Assembly: GCF_037027585.1 (NCBI RefSeq) | Contig: NZ_JAXCLE010000018.1 | Coordinates: 1-64,000 of the forward strand | Reading direction: 5' to 3' | DNA from: Solibacillus ferritrahens | GTDB lineage: Bacteria; Bacillota; Bacilli; Bacillales_A; Planococcaceae | DNA length: 64,000 nucleotides | In this document: positions 41,265 to 49,979 of the stretch, piece after piece | Position numbering within the stretch: position 1 is the stretch's first letter | Layout of the letters: the number at the start of each line of letters is the position of its first letter | The notes under the pieces: generated by a model | What the model was told of the DNA's origin: nothing | The model's database searches: none | The model's input: only the letters and a program-made list of their open reading frames with translations | Program-made: the position numbers and the translations under genes

Positions 41265-42782
41265 ATGACTACGGAAGTACAAGTAAAGATCTTTCCACAG
41301 TTTATTAATGGTGAATGGACACCAGCAGCTTCAGGTGAATTCTTTGATGTAATTAATCCAGCTACATCAGAGGTAATAGCGAAAGTTTCAAAAGGCAATG
41401 CCGAAGATGTTAACAGAGCTGTTCAAAATGCGAAAGAAGTATTTGAATCAGGCGTTTGGTCAGGAAAAACTCAGGCAGAACGTGCACAAATTATGATGCG
41501 GTTTGCAGGGAAGGTTAGACAACACGCACAGGAAATCATCTTTTTGGAAGGCATTAGTACGGGGGCGACACTGCGTAAATTGGGTGGTGCGGATATTCGT
41601 CAGTTAATACTGTCTCTTACACAGACGGCAGATTTATCGTTGAAGTATGAGGCAGTAACGGCACTGCCTGTTAATGAACAACTAGGGGCGAATCGCAGCT
41701 TGCTTGTTCGCGAGCCGCTAGGGGTAGTGGCGGCTATTACGCCATTTAACTTCCCATTGGTATTAGCAATGTGGAAAATTGCACCGGCCATTGCAATGGG
41801 GAACTCCATTATTATTAAACCTGCTTCAAATACACCATTAGGTACATTAAAGCTTGCCCAATTAGCAGTTGAAGCAGGTATTCCACCAGGTGTTATCAAT
41901 GTCGTCACAGGTCCAGGGGCTGAAGTGGGGGATGCCCTCGTAACACATCCGGATGTATCGAAGGTTGCATTTACGGGGTCTACAGAAGTAGGTAGAAAAA
42001 TTATGGCGCAAGCTGCAGGTACTGTTAAGAAAGTGACGCTTGAACTTGGAGGGAAGGCGCCGGCAATTGTGCTTCCGGATGTTGATCTTGAAGTGGCCAT
42101 TCCAGGAATCCTGCTCGGAGTATTTTTCCATTCAGGGCAAGTATGTGAAGCGAGTACGCGTCTAATTGTCCATGAATCAATTTATGATATCGTCGTTCAT
42201 CAGCTAGCTGAAACGAGCAAGAAAATTAAACTCGGTCAACCACTTGATATGGCTACGGGGATGGGGCCGGTTATTTCTGAATCACAAATGAATAAAATTC
42301 TTGACTATATTCAGTCCGGCATCGATGAGGGAGCAAGACTTGTATGTGGCGGTAAACGTGCAACAGAACCAGGGCTTGAAAATGGATTCTTTATCGAGCC
42401 GACAATCTTTGCGGATGTTACGAATGATATGAAGATTGCACGAGAAGAAATATTCGGTCCAGTTCTTTCTGTCATTAAATATTCAACAGAAGAAGAGGCA
42501 ATCGCCATCGCAAATGATACAGAATACGGGTTAACAGGCGGCGTTTGGGGTCGTGATGTGACAAAAGCAAATGAAATTGCGACGAAAATTAAAGCCGGAA
42601 CAATTTGGATTAATGACTGGCATATTTTCCGTACAGATGCTCCATTTGGTGGCTATAAGCAAAGTGGAGTTGGTCGTGAACAAGGAGCTCAAGTATTTGA
42701 TGACTACACAGAATTGAAGAATATTTGTACGTCATTAACGACTGAAAATTCACAGCGCCCAGCTTTAGGGTTAATTTTCTAA
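41265..42782 (+). CDS. Aldehyde dehydrogenase (NAD(P)+)
   Basis: A 505-residue ALDH superfamily member. The catalytic Cys is in FFHSGQVCEAST (about residue 292 of this frame), the general base Glu in VTLELGGKAP, and FNFPL and EEIFGPVLS are the substrate and dimer motifs. Usual length is 480-505. Oxidises an aldehyde to an acid. It lies between R2lox and the alcohol dehydrogenase, so the likely in-cluster role is the second oxidation of a pathway alcohol. RBS AAGGGGGATG before ATG 41265. Confidence 0.92.
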   Translation: MTTEVQVKIFPQFINGEWTPAASGEFFDVINPATSEVIAKVSKGNAEDVNRAVQNAKEVFESGVWSGKTQAERAQIMMRFAGKVRQHAQEIIFLEGISTGATLRKLGGADIRQLILSLTQTADLSLKYEAVTALPVNEQLGANRSLLVREPLGVVAAITPFNFPLVLAMWKIAPAIAMGNSIIIKPASNTPLGTLKLAQLAVEAGIPPGVINVVTGPGAEVGDALVTHPDVSKVAFTGSTEVGRKIMAQAAGTVKKVTLELGGKAPAIVLPDVDLEVAIPGILLGVFFHSGQVCEASTRLIVHESIYDIVVHQLAETSKKIKLGQPLDMATGMGPVISESQMNKILDYIQSGIDEGARLVCGGKRATEPGLENGFFIEPTIFADVTNDMKIAREEIFGPVLSVIKYSTEEEAIAIANDTEYGLTGGVWGRDVTKANEIATKIKAGTIWINDWHIFRTDAPFGGYKQSGVGREQGAQVFDDYTELKNICTSLTTENSQRPALGLIF

Positions 42783-42832
42783 TCATATTACGCCAAGGCG
42801 AAATTGATTAACAATAAGAATGGAGAGATACG

Positions 42833-44035
42833 ATGAAAACAACTTCCTATTTTGAATTCACTCATCGCCCTGAAATCCGAAGCGGTGCAGGTTCACATGT
42901 TTTAGTGCCAGATTTAATTCAAGGTTTAGGTGGAAAGCGTCCGGTACTTTTTTCAGATAAAGGGTTAACGGATGCAGGCTTAACACAAAAAATTAAAAGC
43001 TTATTTGATATGGTTCCAGGCATAAAGCTTGCTGGCGTATTTGATGATATTCAGCAAGATGCTAAATCGAGCAATATTAATAGAGGCTTGAAGTATTTTA
43101 AAGAATGTAATGGTGACTCCATTATTGCAATTGGAGGAGGCAGTGTTTTAGACACAGCCAAAACAGTTAAATGGGCCCTTTATAATGGGGTTAACCAGGT
43201 TGAATATGTATTGACTGGGAATGTACTTGAAGTTTGGCCAGATGCCAAGCCACTTGGTATTCCGCATATTTCAATCCCGACTACTGCTGGTACGGGTGCT
43301 GAGATTTCCAGTATTTCAGTAGTTTTCAATGAAATGCTGAACTTAAAATGCAATTTAATGAATCCGTATTTAACTTCTGATATTGCTGTGTTAGATCCTG
43401 ATTTAACGGTGGGTTTACCGCCAAGAGTAACCGCTTTTACAGGTATGGATGCATTAACACATGCAGTAGAAGGATTTTTCTCGACAAAAGCTACGAATTT
43501 TTCGGATGCATTTGCCCTGCATGCTGCCAAAATCATTGTCGCAAATTTAACAACAGCAGTGCATGAAGGAAAAAACGTTGCAGCCCGTGCGAATATGCTT
43601 CAGGCAAGTGCAATGGCGATCACAAGTTTCCAATCGGCAATGGCCAATATTCCAATCCACAATATAGCGCATACGTATGGTGCGAGATACGGTATCCCAC
43701 ACGGTTTAGCAAATGCTGTGTTAATGCCGAGTGTGATGAAAAATCTGTCTGGCGTGTATTTACCGAAAATTAATGCATTTGCCCCTGCTTTAGGTGTAGT
43801 TCCGAATGAGGCAAATCCGCAGGAAACATTGGATGAGTGCATTAATGTAATTGTTGAATTAAGAAATGCAGTAAATTTACCGGCAAGCTTTGAGGAGTTT
43901 AATATCGATACAGCTGAGATTCCGCAACTTGTACCAGCAGTTCAAAATGACCCTTCCTCACTAAGTTTCCGTATTCCTGAAGATGTCATCGTAAACGTAT
44001 CTCAAGAAGTGATTAGTTCTAAGGTAAGTATTTAA
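42833..44035 (+). CDS. Iron-containing (group III) alcohol dehydrogenase
   Basis: A 400-residue group III Fe-ADH. Visible: the NAD-binding GGGSVLDTAK, IPTTAGTGAE, the metal ligands in TGMDALTHAVEG and NIAHTYGARYGIPHGLANA. Oxidises a primary alcohol to an aldehyde reversibly; next to ALDH it would complete alcohol -> acid. ATG 42833 follows GGAGAG. The intergenic spacer of about 50 bp on each side is compact enough for one unit. Confidence 0.9.
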   Translation: MKTTSYFEFTHRPEIRSGAGSHVLVPDLIQGLGGKRPVLFSDKGLTDAGLTQKIKSLFDMVPGIKLAGVFDDIQQDAKSSNINRGLKYFKECNGDSIIAIGGGSVLDTAKTVKWALYNGVNQVEYVLTGNVLEVWPDAKPLGIPHISIPTTAGTGAEISSISVVFNEMLNLKCNLMNPYLTSDIAVLDPDLTVGLPPRVTAFTGMDALTHAVEGFFSTKATNFSDAFALHAAKIIVANLTTAVHEGKNVAARANMLQASAMAITSFQSAMANIPIHNIAHTYGARYGIPHGLANAVLMPSVMKNLSGVYLPKINAFAPALGVVPNEANPQETLDECINVIVELRNAVNLPASFEEFNIDTAEIPQLVPAVQNDPSSLSFRIPEDVIVNVSQEVISSKVSI

Positions 44036-44119
44036 TTTTATAAGACAATTGCTCTTAAATGGGGGAGGGGGACATACCTCCTTTCCTTGATCGATTATTT
44101 GAAAGTAGGAGGTTATAAA

Positions 44120-45643
44120 TTGAACATTGTTGAATTGCTTACTTCGACAACTTCACGTTTGCCAAATCAACCTGTCATCCACTTTAAAAGAGCTCGACTA
44201 ACTTATAAAGAATTACAAGATAAAGTTTATAATTTTGCTGGTGGTTTAAAAGATCAAGGAGTCAAAAAAGGTACAAATGTTGCTCTAATGATGACTAACC
44301 GTCCGGAGTATATCATTACGTATTTTGCTATTTTAGCAAATGGCGGTACGGTCGTTCCGATTAATCCCACCTTCAAGGAACAAGAAGTGACCTATATAGT
44401 AAATGACGCCGATGTTGAACTATTAATTATAGAAGATGCATCCAAACCAGTAGTAGAAAACGCAATGGACCAATTCAAAACAGTCGGAAAGATTATTAAT
44501 TATAGTGAGACAGAAGATGACCGATTTTTATCATGGCATCAACTGGAGACATCTTCCCCCATTTCCGAAATCATCCCACTTCATGAATCTGATGTAGCAC
44601 AAATTATTTATACGTCTGGTACAACGGGCAATCCGAAAGGTGCCATGATTACCCATGGAAACTTAAATTGGATGGCAATTACAGCTGCTGTCTACAATCA
44701 ATTTGTTCCTAGTGATCGTGTTCTGTGTGTATTGCCATTATTCCATGCTTATGCAAAGCTGCAAGGTTTCCTGGCACCAATCGCTCATGGCTGTACGATC
44801 TATTTAGAGGAACGCTTCCATCCGGTAGAAACTTTAAAAGCGATTGCAGAATATGAAATAACGATATTCCTAGGTGTTCCAACAATGTATGCCTTTTTTG
44901 CCCAAGTTCCTCAAGTAGTGGAGCAACTGGATTTCTCAAAATTACGTACTGCTGGTTCTGGTGGTGCAAGCTTACCAGCAGAGCTATTGCATAAAACAAA
45001 TGAATCGTTCGGTGTAAGTATTTCTGAGGGATACGGTTTAACAGAAAGCACGGTTATGCTCATGACAACGCATCGAAGCTTACCGAAGAAAGTCAATTCT
45101 GTCGGTATGCCATTACCGGGAATTGATTTAAAGTTGGTAGACCCTGAAGGTAATGAGGTTGTAAACCATGAAGTAGGAGAAATCCTATTTAGAGGTCCGA
45201 ACATGATGAAGGGCTACTACAAAAAACCGGATGAGACAGCGAATGCGATTCAAGATGGCTGGCTGCATACAGGTGACTTGGCGTACCGTGATGAAGAAGG
45301 CTATCACTTTATCGTTGACCGGAAAAAAGACATTATCATCCGCGGTGGATTTAATATTTACCCTAGAGAAATCGAAGAGCTATTGTATCAGCACCCAGCT
45401 GTAGTAGAATGCTCTGTCATTGGAAGACCTGATCCTGTATTCGGAGAAAAGACGGTTGCCTATGTAGTAACGAAGGACGCCGGGCTAACAGAAGAAGCTG
45501 TCCGAGACTACTGTAAAGAGAAACTTGCTGAATATAAAGTGCCAGATTATGTTAGCTTTATTGAGGAAATTCCTAAATCCGGAACGGGTAAAATCCTGAA
45601 AACGGCTTTAAAAGATTTAGATAAAAATGTACTGTCTAATTAA
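44120..45643 (+). CDS. Acyl-CoA synthetase (AMP-forming)
   Basis: A 507-residue ANL-superfamily acyl-CoA ligase: fatty acid + ATP + CoA -> acyl-CoA. Motifs: P-loop-like YTSGTTGNPKG (AMP motif), EGYGLTES, WLHTGDLA, and the C-terminal hinge RKKDIIIRGG with the catalytic lysine in SGTGKILK. TTG 44120 lies 7 bp after AGGAGGT. It could activate the acid formed by the ADH-ALDH pair. Confidence 0.92.
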   Translation: MNIVELLTSTTSRLPNQPVIHFKRARLTYKELQDKVYNFAGGLKDQGVKKGTNVALMMTNRPEYIITYFAILANGGTVVPINPTFKEQEVTYIVNDADVELLIIEDASKPVVENAMDQFKTVGKIINYSETEDDRFLSWHQLETSSPISEIIPLHESDVAQIIYTSGTTGNPKGAMITHGNLNWMAITAAVYNQFVPSDRVLCVLPLFHAYAKLQGFLAPIAHGCTIYLEERFHPVETLKAIAEYEITIFLGVPTMYAFFAQVPQVVEQLDFSKLRTAGSGGASLPAELLHKTNESFGVSISEGYGLTESTVMLMTTHRSLPKKVNSVGMPLPGIDLKLVDPEGNEVVNHEVGEILFRGPNMMKGYYKKPDETANAIQDGWLHTGDLAYRDEEGYHFIVDRKKDIIIRGGFNIYPREIEELLYQHPAVVECSVIGRPDPVFGEKTVAYVVTKDAGLTEEAVRDYCKEKLAEYKVPDYVSFIEEIPKSGTGKILKTALKDLDKNVLSN

Positions 45644-45645
45644 AA

Positions 45646-45786
45646 CTACTTGGTTGGGGTTCATATAGTTTAGCTACAGCTTCAGTACATGAACTAGAAC
45701 GCAGATAATGTCGTTATGGACTAATCGCAATTTGCGTAGGCCGAGGAATGACAAATGGGTTAATTATTGAAAGGAACGAGGAGTGA
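45646..45786 (+). pseudogene. Remnant of a thiolase C-terminus
   Basis: Between the ligase and the SDR, frame of 45691 reads ...LATASVHELERR, a stop (TAA at 45706), then CRYGLIAICVGRGMTNGLIIERNEE and a TGA at 45784. This matches the extreme C-terminus of thiolases (ELERRxVRYGL, then CxGxGMxxxxIIE), including the catalytic Cys. No start or upstream part survives. It is the scar of a third thiolase gene in the cluster. Confidence 0.8.
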
Positions 45787-45793
45787 ATAAAAA

Positions 45794-46555
45794 ATGAATT
45801 TAGACCAAAAGGCAATTATTATTACTGGTGGCGGATCGGGATTAGGTGAAGCAACTGCACGAACGGTCGCAGCTGCGGGCGGCTATCCTGTCATATTGGA
45901 CTTAAATGAAGAAAAAGGTCAAGCAATCGCAGAGGAATTGAATGGCCTGTTTTTCAAAACGAATGTTGTAAAGGAAGAAGATGTACAGCTGGCAATTAAT
46001 GGTGCTGTAGAAAAATATGGTTCTATTCAAGGTGTTGTTAACTGTGCTGGGCTTGGTACGTCAACACGTGTAGTAGGCAGAAAAGGTGTGTTTCCGTTAG
46101 ATGAATTTAACTTTATTATACAAGTTAATTTAGTTGGAACATTTAATGTGATTCGTTTAGCCGCAGCTGCCATGATGACAAATGAAACGAATGATGATGG
46201 AGAGCGCGGCGTCATTGTCAACACAGCTTCTGTAGCTGCATTCGATGGGCAAATTGGTCAGGCTGCTTATTCTGCATCTAAAAGTGGGATTGTAGGGATG
46301 ACTTTACCGATAGCAAGGGATTTAGCTAGCTATGGTATTCGTGTCATGACCATTGCTCCGGGGATTTTCGATACACCGTTAATGGGGAAGGCACCCCAGG
46401 AACTAAAAGAGGCTTTAGGAAAGCAAATTCCATTCCCACAACGTTTAGGTGAAGCAACTGAATTTGCACATTTAGTAAAAGCTATTTTTGAAAATCCAAT
46501 GCTAAACGGTGAAACGATTCGACTCGATGGTGCAATTCGTATGGCCCCGAGGTAA
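45794..46555 (+). CDS. SDR, 3-hydroxyacyl-CoA dehydrogenase type 2-like (HSD10-like)
   Basis: A 253-residue short-chain dehydrogenase. TGGGSGLGEATA (NAD site), VNCAG, and the triad in NTASVA and AYSASKSG are present; the inserts TRVVGRKGVFPLDEF and DDGERGVIVNTAS match type II 3-hydroxyacyl-CoA dehydrogenases (HSD17B10/FabG-like). The product is a 3-ketoacyl-CoA for thiolase. ATG 45794 follows AGGAGTGA. Its upstream neighbour is the thiolase remnant. Confidence 0.85.
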   Translation: MNLDQKAIIITGGGSGLGEATARTVAAAGGYPVILDLNEEKGQAIAEELNGLFFKTNVVKEEDVQLAINGAVEKYGSIQGVVNCAGLGTSTRVVGRKGVFPLDEFNFIIQVNLVGTFNVIRLAAAAMMTNETNDDGERGVIVNTASVAAFDGQIGQAAYSASKSGIVGMTLPIARDLASYGIRVMTIAPGIFDTPLMGKAPQELKEALGKQIPFPQRLGEATEFAHLVKAIFENPMLNGETIRLDGAIRMAPR

Positions 46556-46567
46556 GGAGGAAACCAG

Positions 46568-47362
46568 ATGAATCTTGAAACAATGATGGTAGAAAAGCTA
46601 GATTATGGTGTACATGTCGTAACGATTAATAATCCACCGGCTAATACATTAAATGCGGGAATTCAACGTGATTTACTGCAACTGTTAGAAGAAGTTGAAA
46701 AAAATCCAGCAATCCGTGCAATCGTGTTTAAATCAGCGAATCCGAAAATCTTTATTGCGGGTGCCGATTTAGGATCAATGGGAAGCACTGAGGAAAGAGT
46801 GGATATCGCAGAAAGTTCAAAACATGTGCAGGATATTTTCAATCGTTTAGAATCCTTGAGAGTACCGACAATCGCTGCTATTAATGGTCATGCTTTAGGG
46901 GGTGGCTGTGAATTTGTGCTAGCCTGCGATTTTCGAATAATGGGTGGTGGCACAATCGGATTAACAGAAGCGTCGTTAGGTCTGTTGCCTGGTGCTGGCG
47001 GGACGCAGCGTATGACAAGGTTACTAGGTGGAGCAAAAGCACGCGAGTTAATGTATTTAAGTAAACGTTTGAAGGCGGAAGAAGCGGCAGCTATCGGCTT
47101 AATTACAGAAGCGGTATCTCCGGAACAGGTAGAGGAAAAAGCAATTGCATTCGCTACAACACTCGCTCAGAGTGCAATCGGAGCAATTGGGCTAATTAAA
47201 GAGAGTATTTTAGCCGCAGAGGAATTACCGTTGGAACAAGGCTTATTAGTAGAACGGGAAGCTTTTGCGAAAACATTTACAACTGGCGAGGTAGAAGAAG
47301 GCATCCGTGCATTCTTTGAAAAACGCCCTCCTAATTTTTTGAAACCAGTAACAAATCAATAG
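46568..47362 (+). CDS. Enoyl-CoA hydratase/isomerase (crotonase fold)
   Basis: A 264-residue crotonase. Oxyanion-hole loops are AGADLGSMG and GHALGGGCE, and both catalytic glutamates are in GGGCEFVLACD and GLTEASLGLLPGAGGTQ, as in true hydratases. Forms (3S)-hydroxyacyl-CoA, so it complements rather than duplicates the R-specific MaoC route. ATG 46568 after AAGGAGG. The terminator at 47378 lies shortly after. Confidence 0.9.
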   Translation: MNLETMMVEKLDYGVHVVTINNPPANTLNAGIQRDLLQLLEEVEKNPAIRAIVFKSANPKIFIAGADLGSMGSTEERVDIAESSKHVQDIFNRLESLRVPTIAAINGHALGGGCEFVLACDFRIMGGGTIGLTEASLGLLPGAGGTQRMTRLLGGAKARELMYLSKRLKAEEAAAIGLITEAVSPEQVEEKAIAFATTLAQSAIGAIGLIKESILAAEELPLEQGLLVEREAFAKTFTTGEVEEGIRAFFEKRPPNFLKPVTNQ

Positions 47363-47377
47363 CGATGACAAATATGC

Positions 47378-47422
47378 GGCCGTTTTGAAAGTTTACCTTT
47401 CATTACGGCCCTGCTTTTTAGT
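47378..47422 (+). terminator. Terminator after the enoyl-CoA hydratase gene
   Basis: GGCCGT-TTTG-AAAG...CTTT-CATT-ACGGCC hairpin followed by CTGCTTTTTA. It separates the hydratase from the last gene of the cluster. Confidence 0.75.
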
Positions 47423-47475
47423 GGAACGGAAAAAAGTTTTCAATATGACCCGGATAATGAAAGGATGATGGAACG

Positions 47476-48576
47476 ATGCTTTTACAAGGATTGAAAATAT
47501 TAGATTTCTCTACAATGCTGCCCGGTCCGTTTGCAACAATGATGTTAGCAGACCTTGGAGCAGAAGTTTTGCACGTCACAAAACCATTAGAAGGAAAGCA
47601 ATGGGACAAAGATGACTATTTACAGCGCTCTAAAAAGTCAATTGCCGTTGATTTGAAATCGCCGGAAATAATTACTTCATTAAAAGAGCTTGTAAAGGAA
47701 TACGATATTGTCGTTGAACAATTCCGACCAGGCGTTATGACACGTCTTGGTCTAGGATACGAAACACTTAAAGAAGTCAATCCACGGTTAATTTATTGCT
47801 CCATAACAGGCTACGGTCAGACAGGCCCATATCGCGATCGGGCAGGTCATGATATCAACTATGTGTCGATGACAGGGATGCAAGGCTATTCCGGAACAAA
47901 AGAAGGCGGCCCTGCAAATTTAGGCATTCAAGTCGCTGATTTGGCAGGTGGTTCATTGCATGCTGTAGTCGGCATTTTATCGTCCGTCATTTACCGAAAT
48001 CGTACTGGAATAGGGCAACATCTTGATATTAGTATGACGGATTGTGCTTTAACTTTAAATGCGTTATTTGCACAGGATTTCTTATCACAAGGAAAACCGC
48101 TTCATCGTGAAGAACTATTATTAAACGGTGGCTCGTTTTATGGCTATTATGAAACGATGGATGGTCGCCATATTTCTGTTGGCAGTCTCGAGCCGAAATT
48201 CAGGCAGGAATTATGTGAGGCGATCGGCCGTCCGGATCTGCTCCCACTCGCAATGAGTTTTAAACCAACTGATGACTCGAAGCTAAAAGAACAGTTACAG
48301 CAAGTGTTTTTAAAGAAAACATTTAATGAATGGCAAAATATTTTTACAAAAGTAGATGCTTGTGTAGAGCCGGTTTTAAGCTTTGAAGAAACGGTCACCC
48401 ATCCACTTTTTGTAGAACGTGAGATGTTTGTCGATGTTGCAAAACCGGATGGTACTACACAAAAGCAAATGGCGTGCCCGATTAAGTCCGATATTTTTAA
48501 AGCAACTTATACCGCAGTTGGTGTGAAATCAGGGACACATAATGAGGAGATTCTGGGGATTCCATTAAATAGATAG
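47476..48576 (+). CDS. CaiB/BaiF family III CoA-transferase
   Basis: A 366-residue family III CoA-transferase. The opening KILDFSTMLPGPFATMMLADLGAEV and DLKSPE... are family signatures, and the catalytic Asp is expected in HDINYVSMTGM. GQHLDISMTDCA is the second conserved region. It transfers CoA between acids and so is a third activation option in the cluster, after the 4-hydroxybutyrate-type enzyme and the ligase. ATG 47476 after GGATGATGGA. It has its own likely transcript because a terminator precedes it. Confidence 0.9.
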   Translation: MLLQGLKILDFSTMLPGPFATMMLADLGAEVLHVTKPLEGKQWDKDDYLQRSKKSIAVDLKSPEIITSLKELVKEYDIVVEQFRPGVMTRLGLGYETLKEVNPRLIYCSITGYGQTGPYRDRAGHDINYVSMTGMQGYSGTKEGGPANLGIQVADLAGGSLHAVVGILSSVIYRNRTGIGQHLDISMTDCALTLNALFAQDFLSQGKPLHREELLLNGGSFYGYYETMDGRHISVGSLEPKFRQELCEAIGRPDLLPLAMSFKPTDDSKLKEQLQQVFLKKTFNEWQNIFTKVDACVEPVLSFEETVTHPLFVEREMFVDVAKPDGTTQKQMACPIKSDIFKATYTAVGVKSGTHNEEILGIPLNR

Positions 48577-48598
48577 AATTAAATTAATATTAATATTA

Positions 48599-48740
48599 AA
48601 CCGTTGATTTCCATTCCAGGACGCTTTCCGCGGGCACGGCCTGAGCCTGTAGTCTCAGGCGTCGGTGCTCCTGCGGTTACTCGTCGCAAAATAAATTTTG
48701 CTGTTCCCGCAGGAGTCGCCCTCTATTCCAATCAACTTTT
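48599..48740 (+). repeat. GC-rich dispersed repeat, full copy
   Basis: About 142 bp beginning CCGTTGATTTCCATTCCAGG and ending CTATTCCAATCAACTTTT, so the ends are short inverted repeats (GTTGATT/AATCAAC). Inside are two inverted repeats, CCTGAG...CTCAGG and CTCCTGCGG...CCCGCAGGAG. The GC content contrasts with the surroundings. The same element, cut, is at 1-45. No ORF. It lies directly after the catabolic cluster and may be a small mobile or retained intergenic element. Confidence 0.8.
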
Positions 48741-48846
48741 CAGCGCTTTAAATAAAGTGAGATACGATATCTACGATGACTAGTAATCAATTCAAATTAA
48801 TAAACGTGAACAACTTATTCCTGCTAAGCAGCTATAATAAAAAGAT

Positions 48847-48923
48847 AAAAGGTCTCGAGAGACAAACTCTCGAGACCTTTTGTCGACAATCTGAGGGTGC
48901 CTTCTTTTATGAAGGCGCCCTTT
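48847..48923 (+). terminator. Double hairpin (AAAAGGTCTCGAGA and GGGTGCCTTC)
   Basis: Two consecutive perfect or near-perfect hairpins: AAAAGGTCTCGAGA...TCTCGAGACCTTTT (48847-48881) and GGGTGCCTTC...GAAGGCGCCC (48895-48920), the second followed by TTT. Arrangement and linker resemble 75-144, and both sites lie near a copy of the GC-rich repeat. A 63-codon frame that overlaps them is not credible. It lies in the 914-bp gene-free stretch 48577-49490. Confidence 0.75.
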
Positions 48924-49087
48924 CGCATTGGGGAAAATTTGTTATTATCATAGATGAGGAATTTTAAATCCATTTTTGTCTATTTTTACCTGGAAAAAGC
49001 TGATTTATAGATTTTAAACAAGTGTGTCACTTTGAATTAATTAAGTTGGACGGGCGCTTCTCGGGAGATTGAATTGTTTGATGAGAT

Positions 49088-49275
49088 AAATAGAGGAATG
49101 AATTTCCCTTATTTCGAAAATAAAATAAAAAATAGTGAAAATAAGGGAAGGGATTTCCGTTATTGGCAAAAACATGATATTTCGCGATTTTATTTAAAAT
49201 AGCGGTAAAACGTTCCCTTATTTATCCAAAAAATGAGTAACATCATTGAAATAACGGTAAAATCTTCCCTTATTT
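49088..49275 (+). repeat. Four-palindrome element (copy D)
   Basis: Four 27-bp imperfect palindromes of the form AAATAACGG-N9-CCGTTATTT start at 49088, 49138, 49197 and 49249 (spacings 50, 59, 52). The second half-site is often CCCTTATTT. The linkers are AT-rich and also conserved. The whole is a diverged copy of the inverted element at 59181-59370. The region around it (48577-49490) has no gene. Confidence 0.85.
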
Positions 49276-49440
49276 CTTTGCCTATTTCTTCCCTTTTCGT
49301 TAAGTTTCAATATTCGCTTCAGATTCAATGCGAATACCGTACGAGTACAGTATAGTAACAGAATTTTTACGATTTTTCAGTGCTCCATATGGCTATATAT
49401 ACCGGTTATTTAAATTAATAGAAATATTTTTGCGATAAAC

Positions 49441-49471
49441 TGCAACTTTATAGTGCATTTAATCGAGGATA
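49441..49471 (+). promoter_or_regulatory. Possible ECF-type promoter of the sigM-like operon
   Basis: TGCAAC (49441-49446), 17 bp, CGAG; the shape of a TGMAAC...CGT(C/A) ECF promoter but with one mismatch in each element. If real, the sigma factor would drive its own operon. Confidence 0.3.
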
Positions 49472-49490
49472 GGGTGAAAGGTGGGAAGTA

Positions 49491-49979
49491 ATGAAGCTGG
49501 AACAATTATATTCGTTGTATGTAAAAGATTTATACAATTATTTATTCTCTCTTTGCCGCCATACGCAGACGGCTGAGGATTTATTGCAGGATACATTTTA
49601 TAAAGCCCATGTAACATTACTTGCTCAGCCGATTAAAGAACTCAAGCCTTGGCTCTTTAAAGTCGCATATTACACGTATATCGATTATTGCCGCAAAGAA
49701 AAACGGAGTGAGCCGTATGAGGAAATTGTACGCATCGATCATACAACACCTGAGATGGTCTTTATGCAGGAGGACAGCTTTACAACTCTTTTAAATTTAT
49801 TGGACCAATTGGCACCAATTGAAAAACAGGCGATTTTATTATGTGATGTACAGGATTGTACGAATGAACAGGCAGCAGAAATTTTGGACTTGAAGCTTAA
49901 TACGCTAAAAAGTCATTTGTTAAGAGGGCGAAAAAAAATGAGATCTATTATCGAAAAGGGAGGCATTAAAAATGGATGA
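49491..49979 (+). CDS. sigM: ECF sigma factor, SigM-like
   Basis: A 162-residue ECF sigma factor: region 2 (LYSLYVKDLYNYLFSLCRHT, then EDLLQDTFYKA) for -10 recognition and region 4 (LDQLAPIEKQAILLCDVQ and NEQAAEILDLKLNTLKSHLLRGRKK) for -35 recognition. The sizes of the three-gene operon (162, 329, 97 residues) match B. subtilis sigM-yhdL-yhdK (163, 358, 96), a cell-envelope-stress regulon. Ends overlap the anti-sigma gene by 8 bp (start ATG 49972), as expected for translational coupling. Confidence 0.85.
   Translation: MKLEQLYSLYVKDLYNYLFSLCRHTQTAEDLLQDTFYKAHVTLLAQPIKELKPWLFKVAYYTYIDYCRKEKRSEPYEEIVRIDHTTPEMVFMQEDSFTTLLNLLDQLAPIEKQAILLCDVQDCTNEQAAEILDLKLNTLKSHLLRGRKKMRSIIEKGGIKNG

Noticed and set aside
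44036..44100. GGGGGAGGGGG...CCTCC as a riboswitch or sequestered ribosome site
   Set aside because: The GGAGG/CCTCC pairing is possible but does not cover the start region of the ligase gene at 44120.
48776..48967. 63-codon plus-strand frame
   Set aside because: It covers two terminator-like hairpins, has no ribosome site and no family resemblance.
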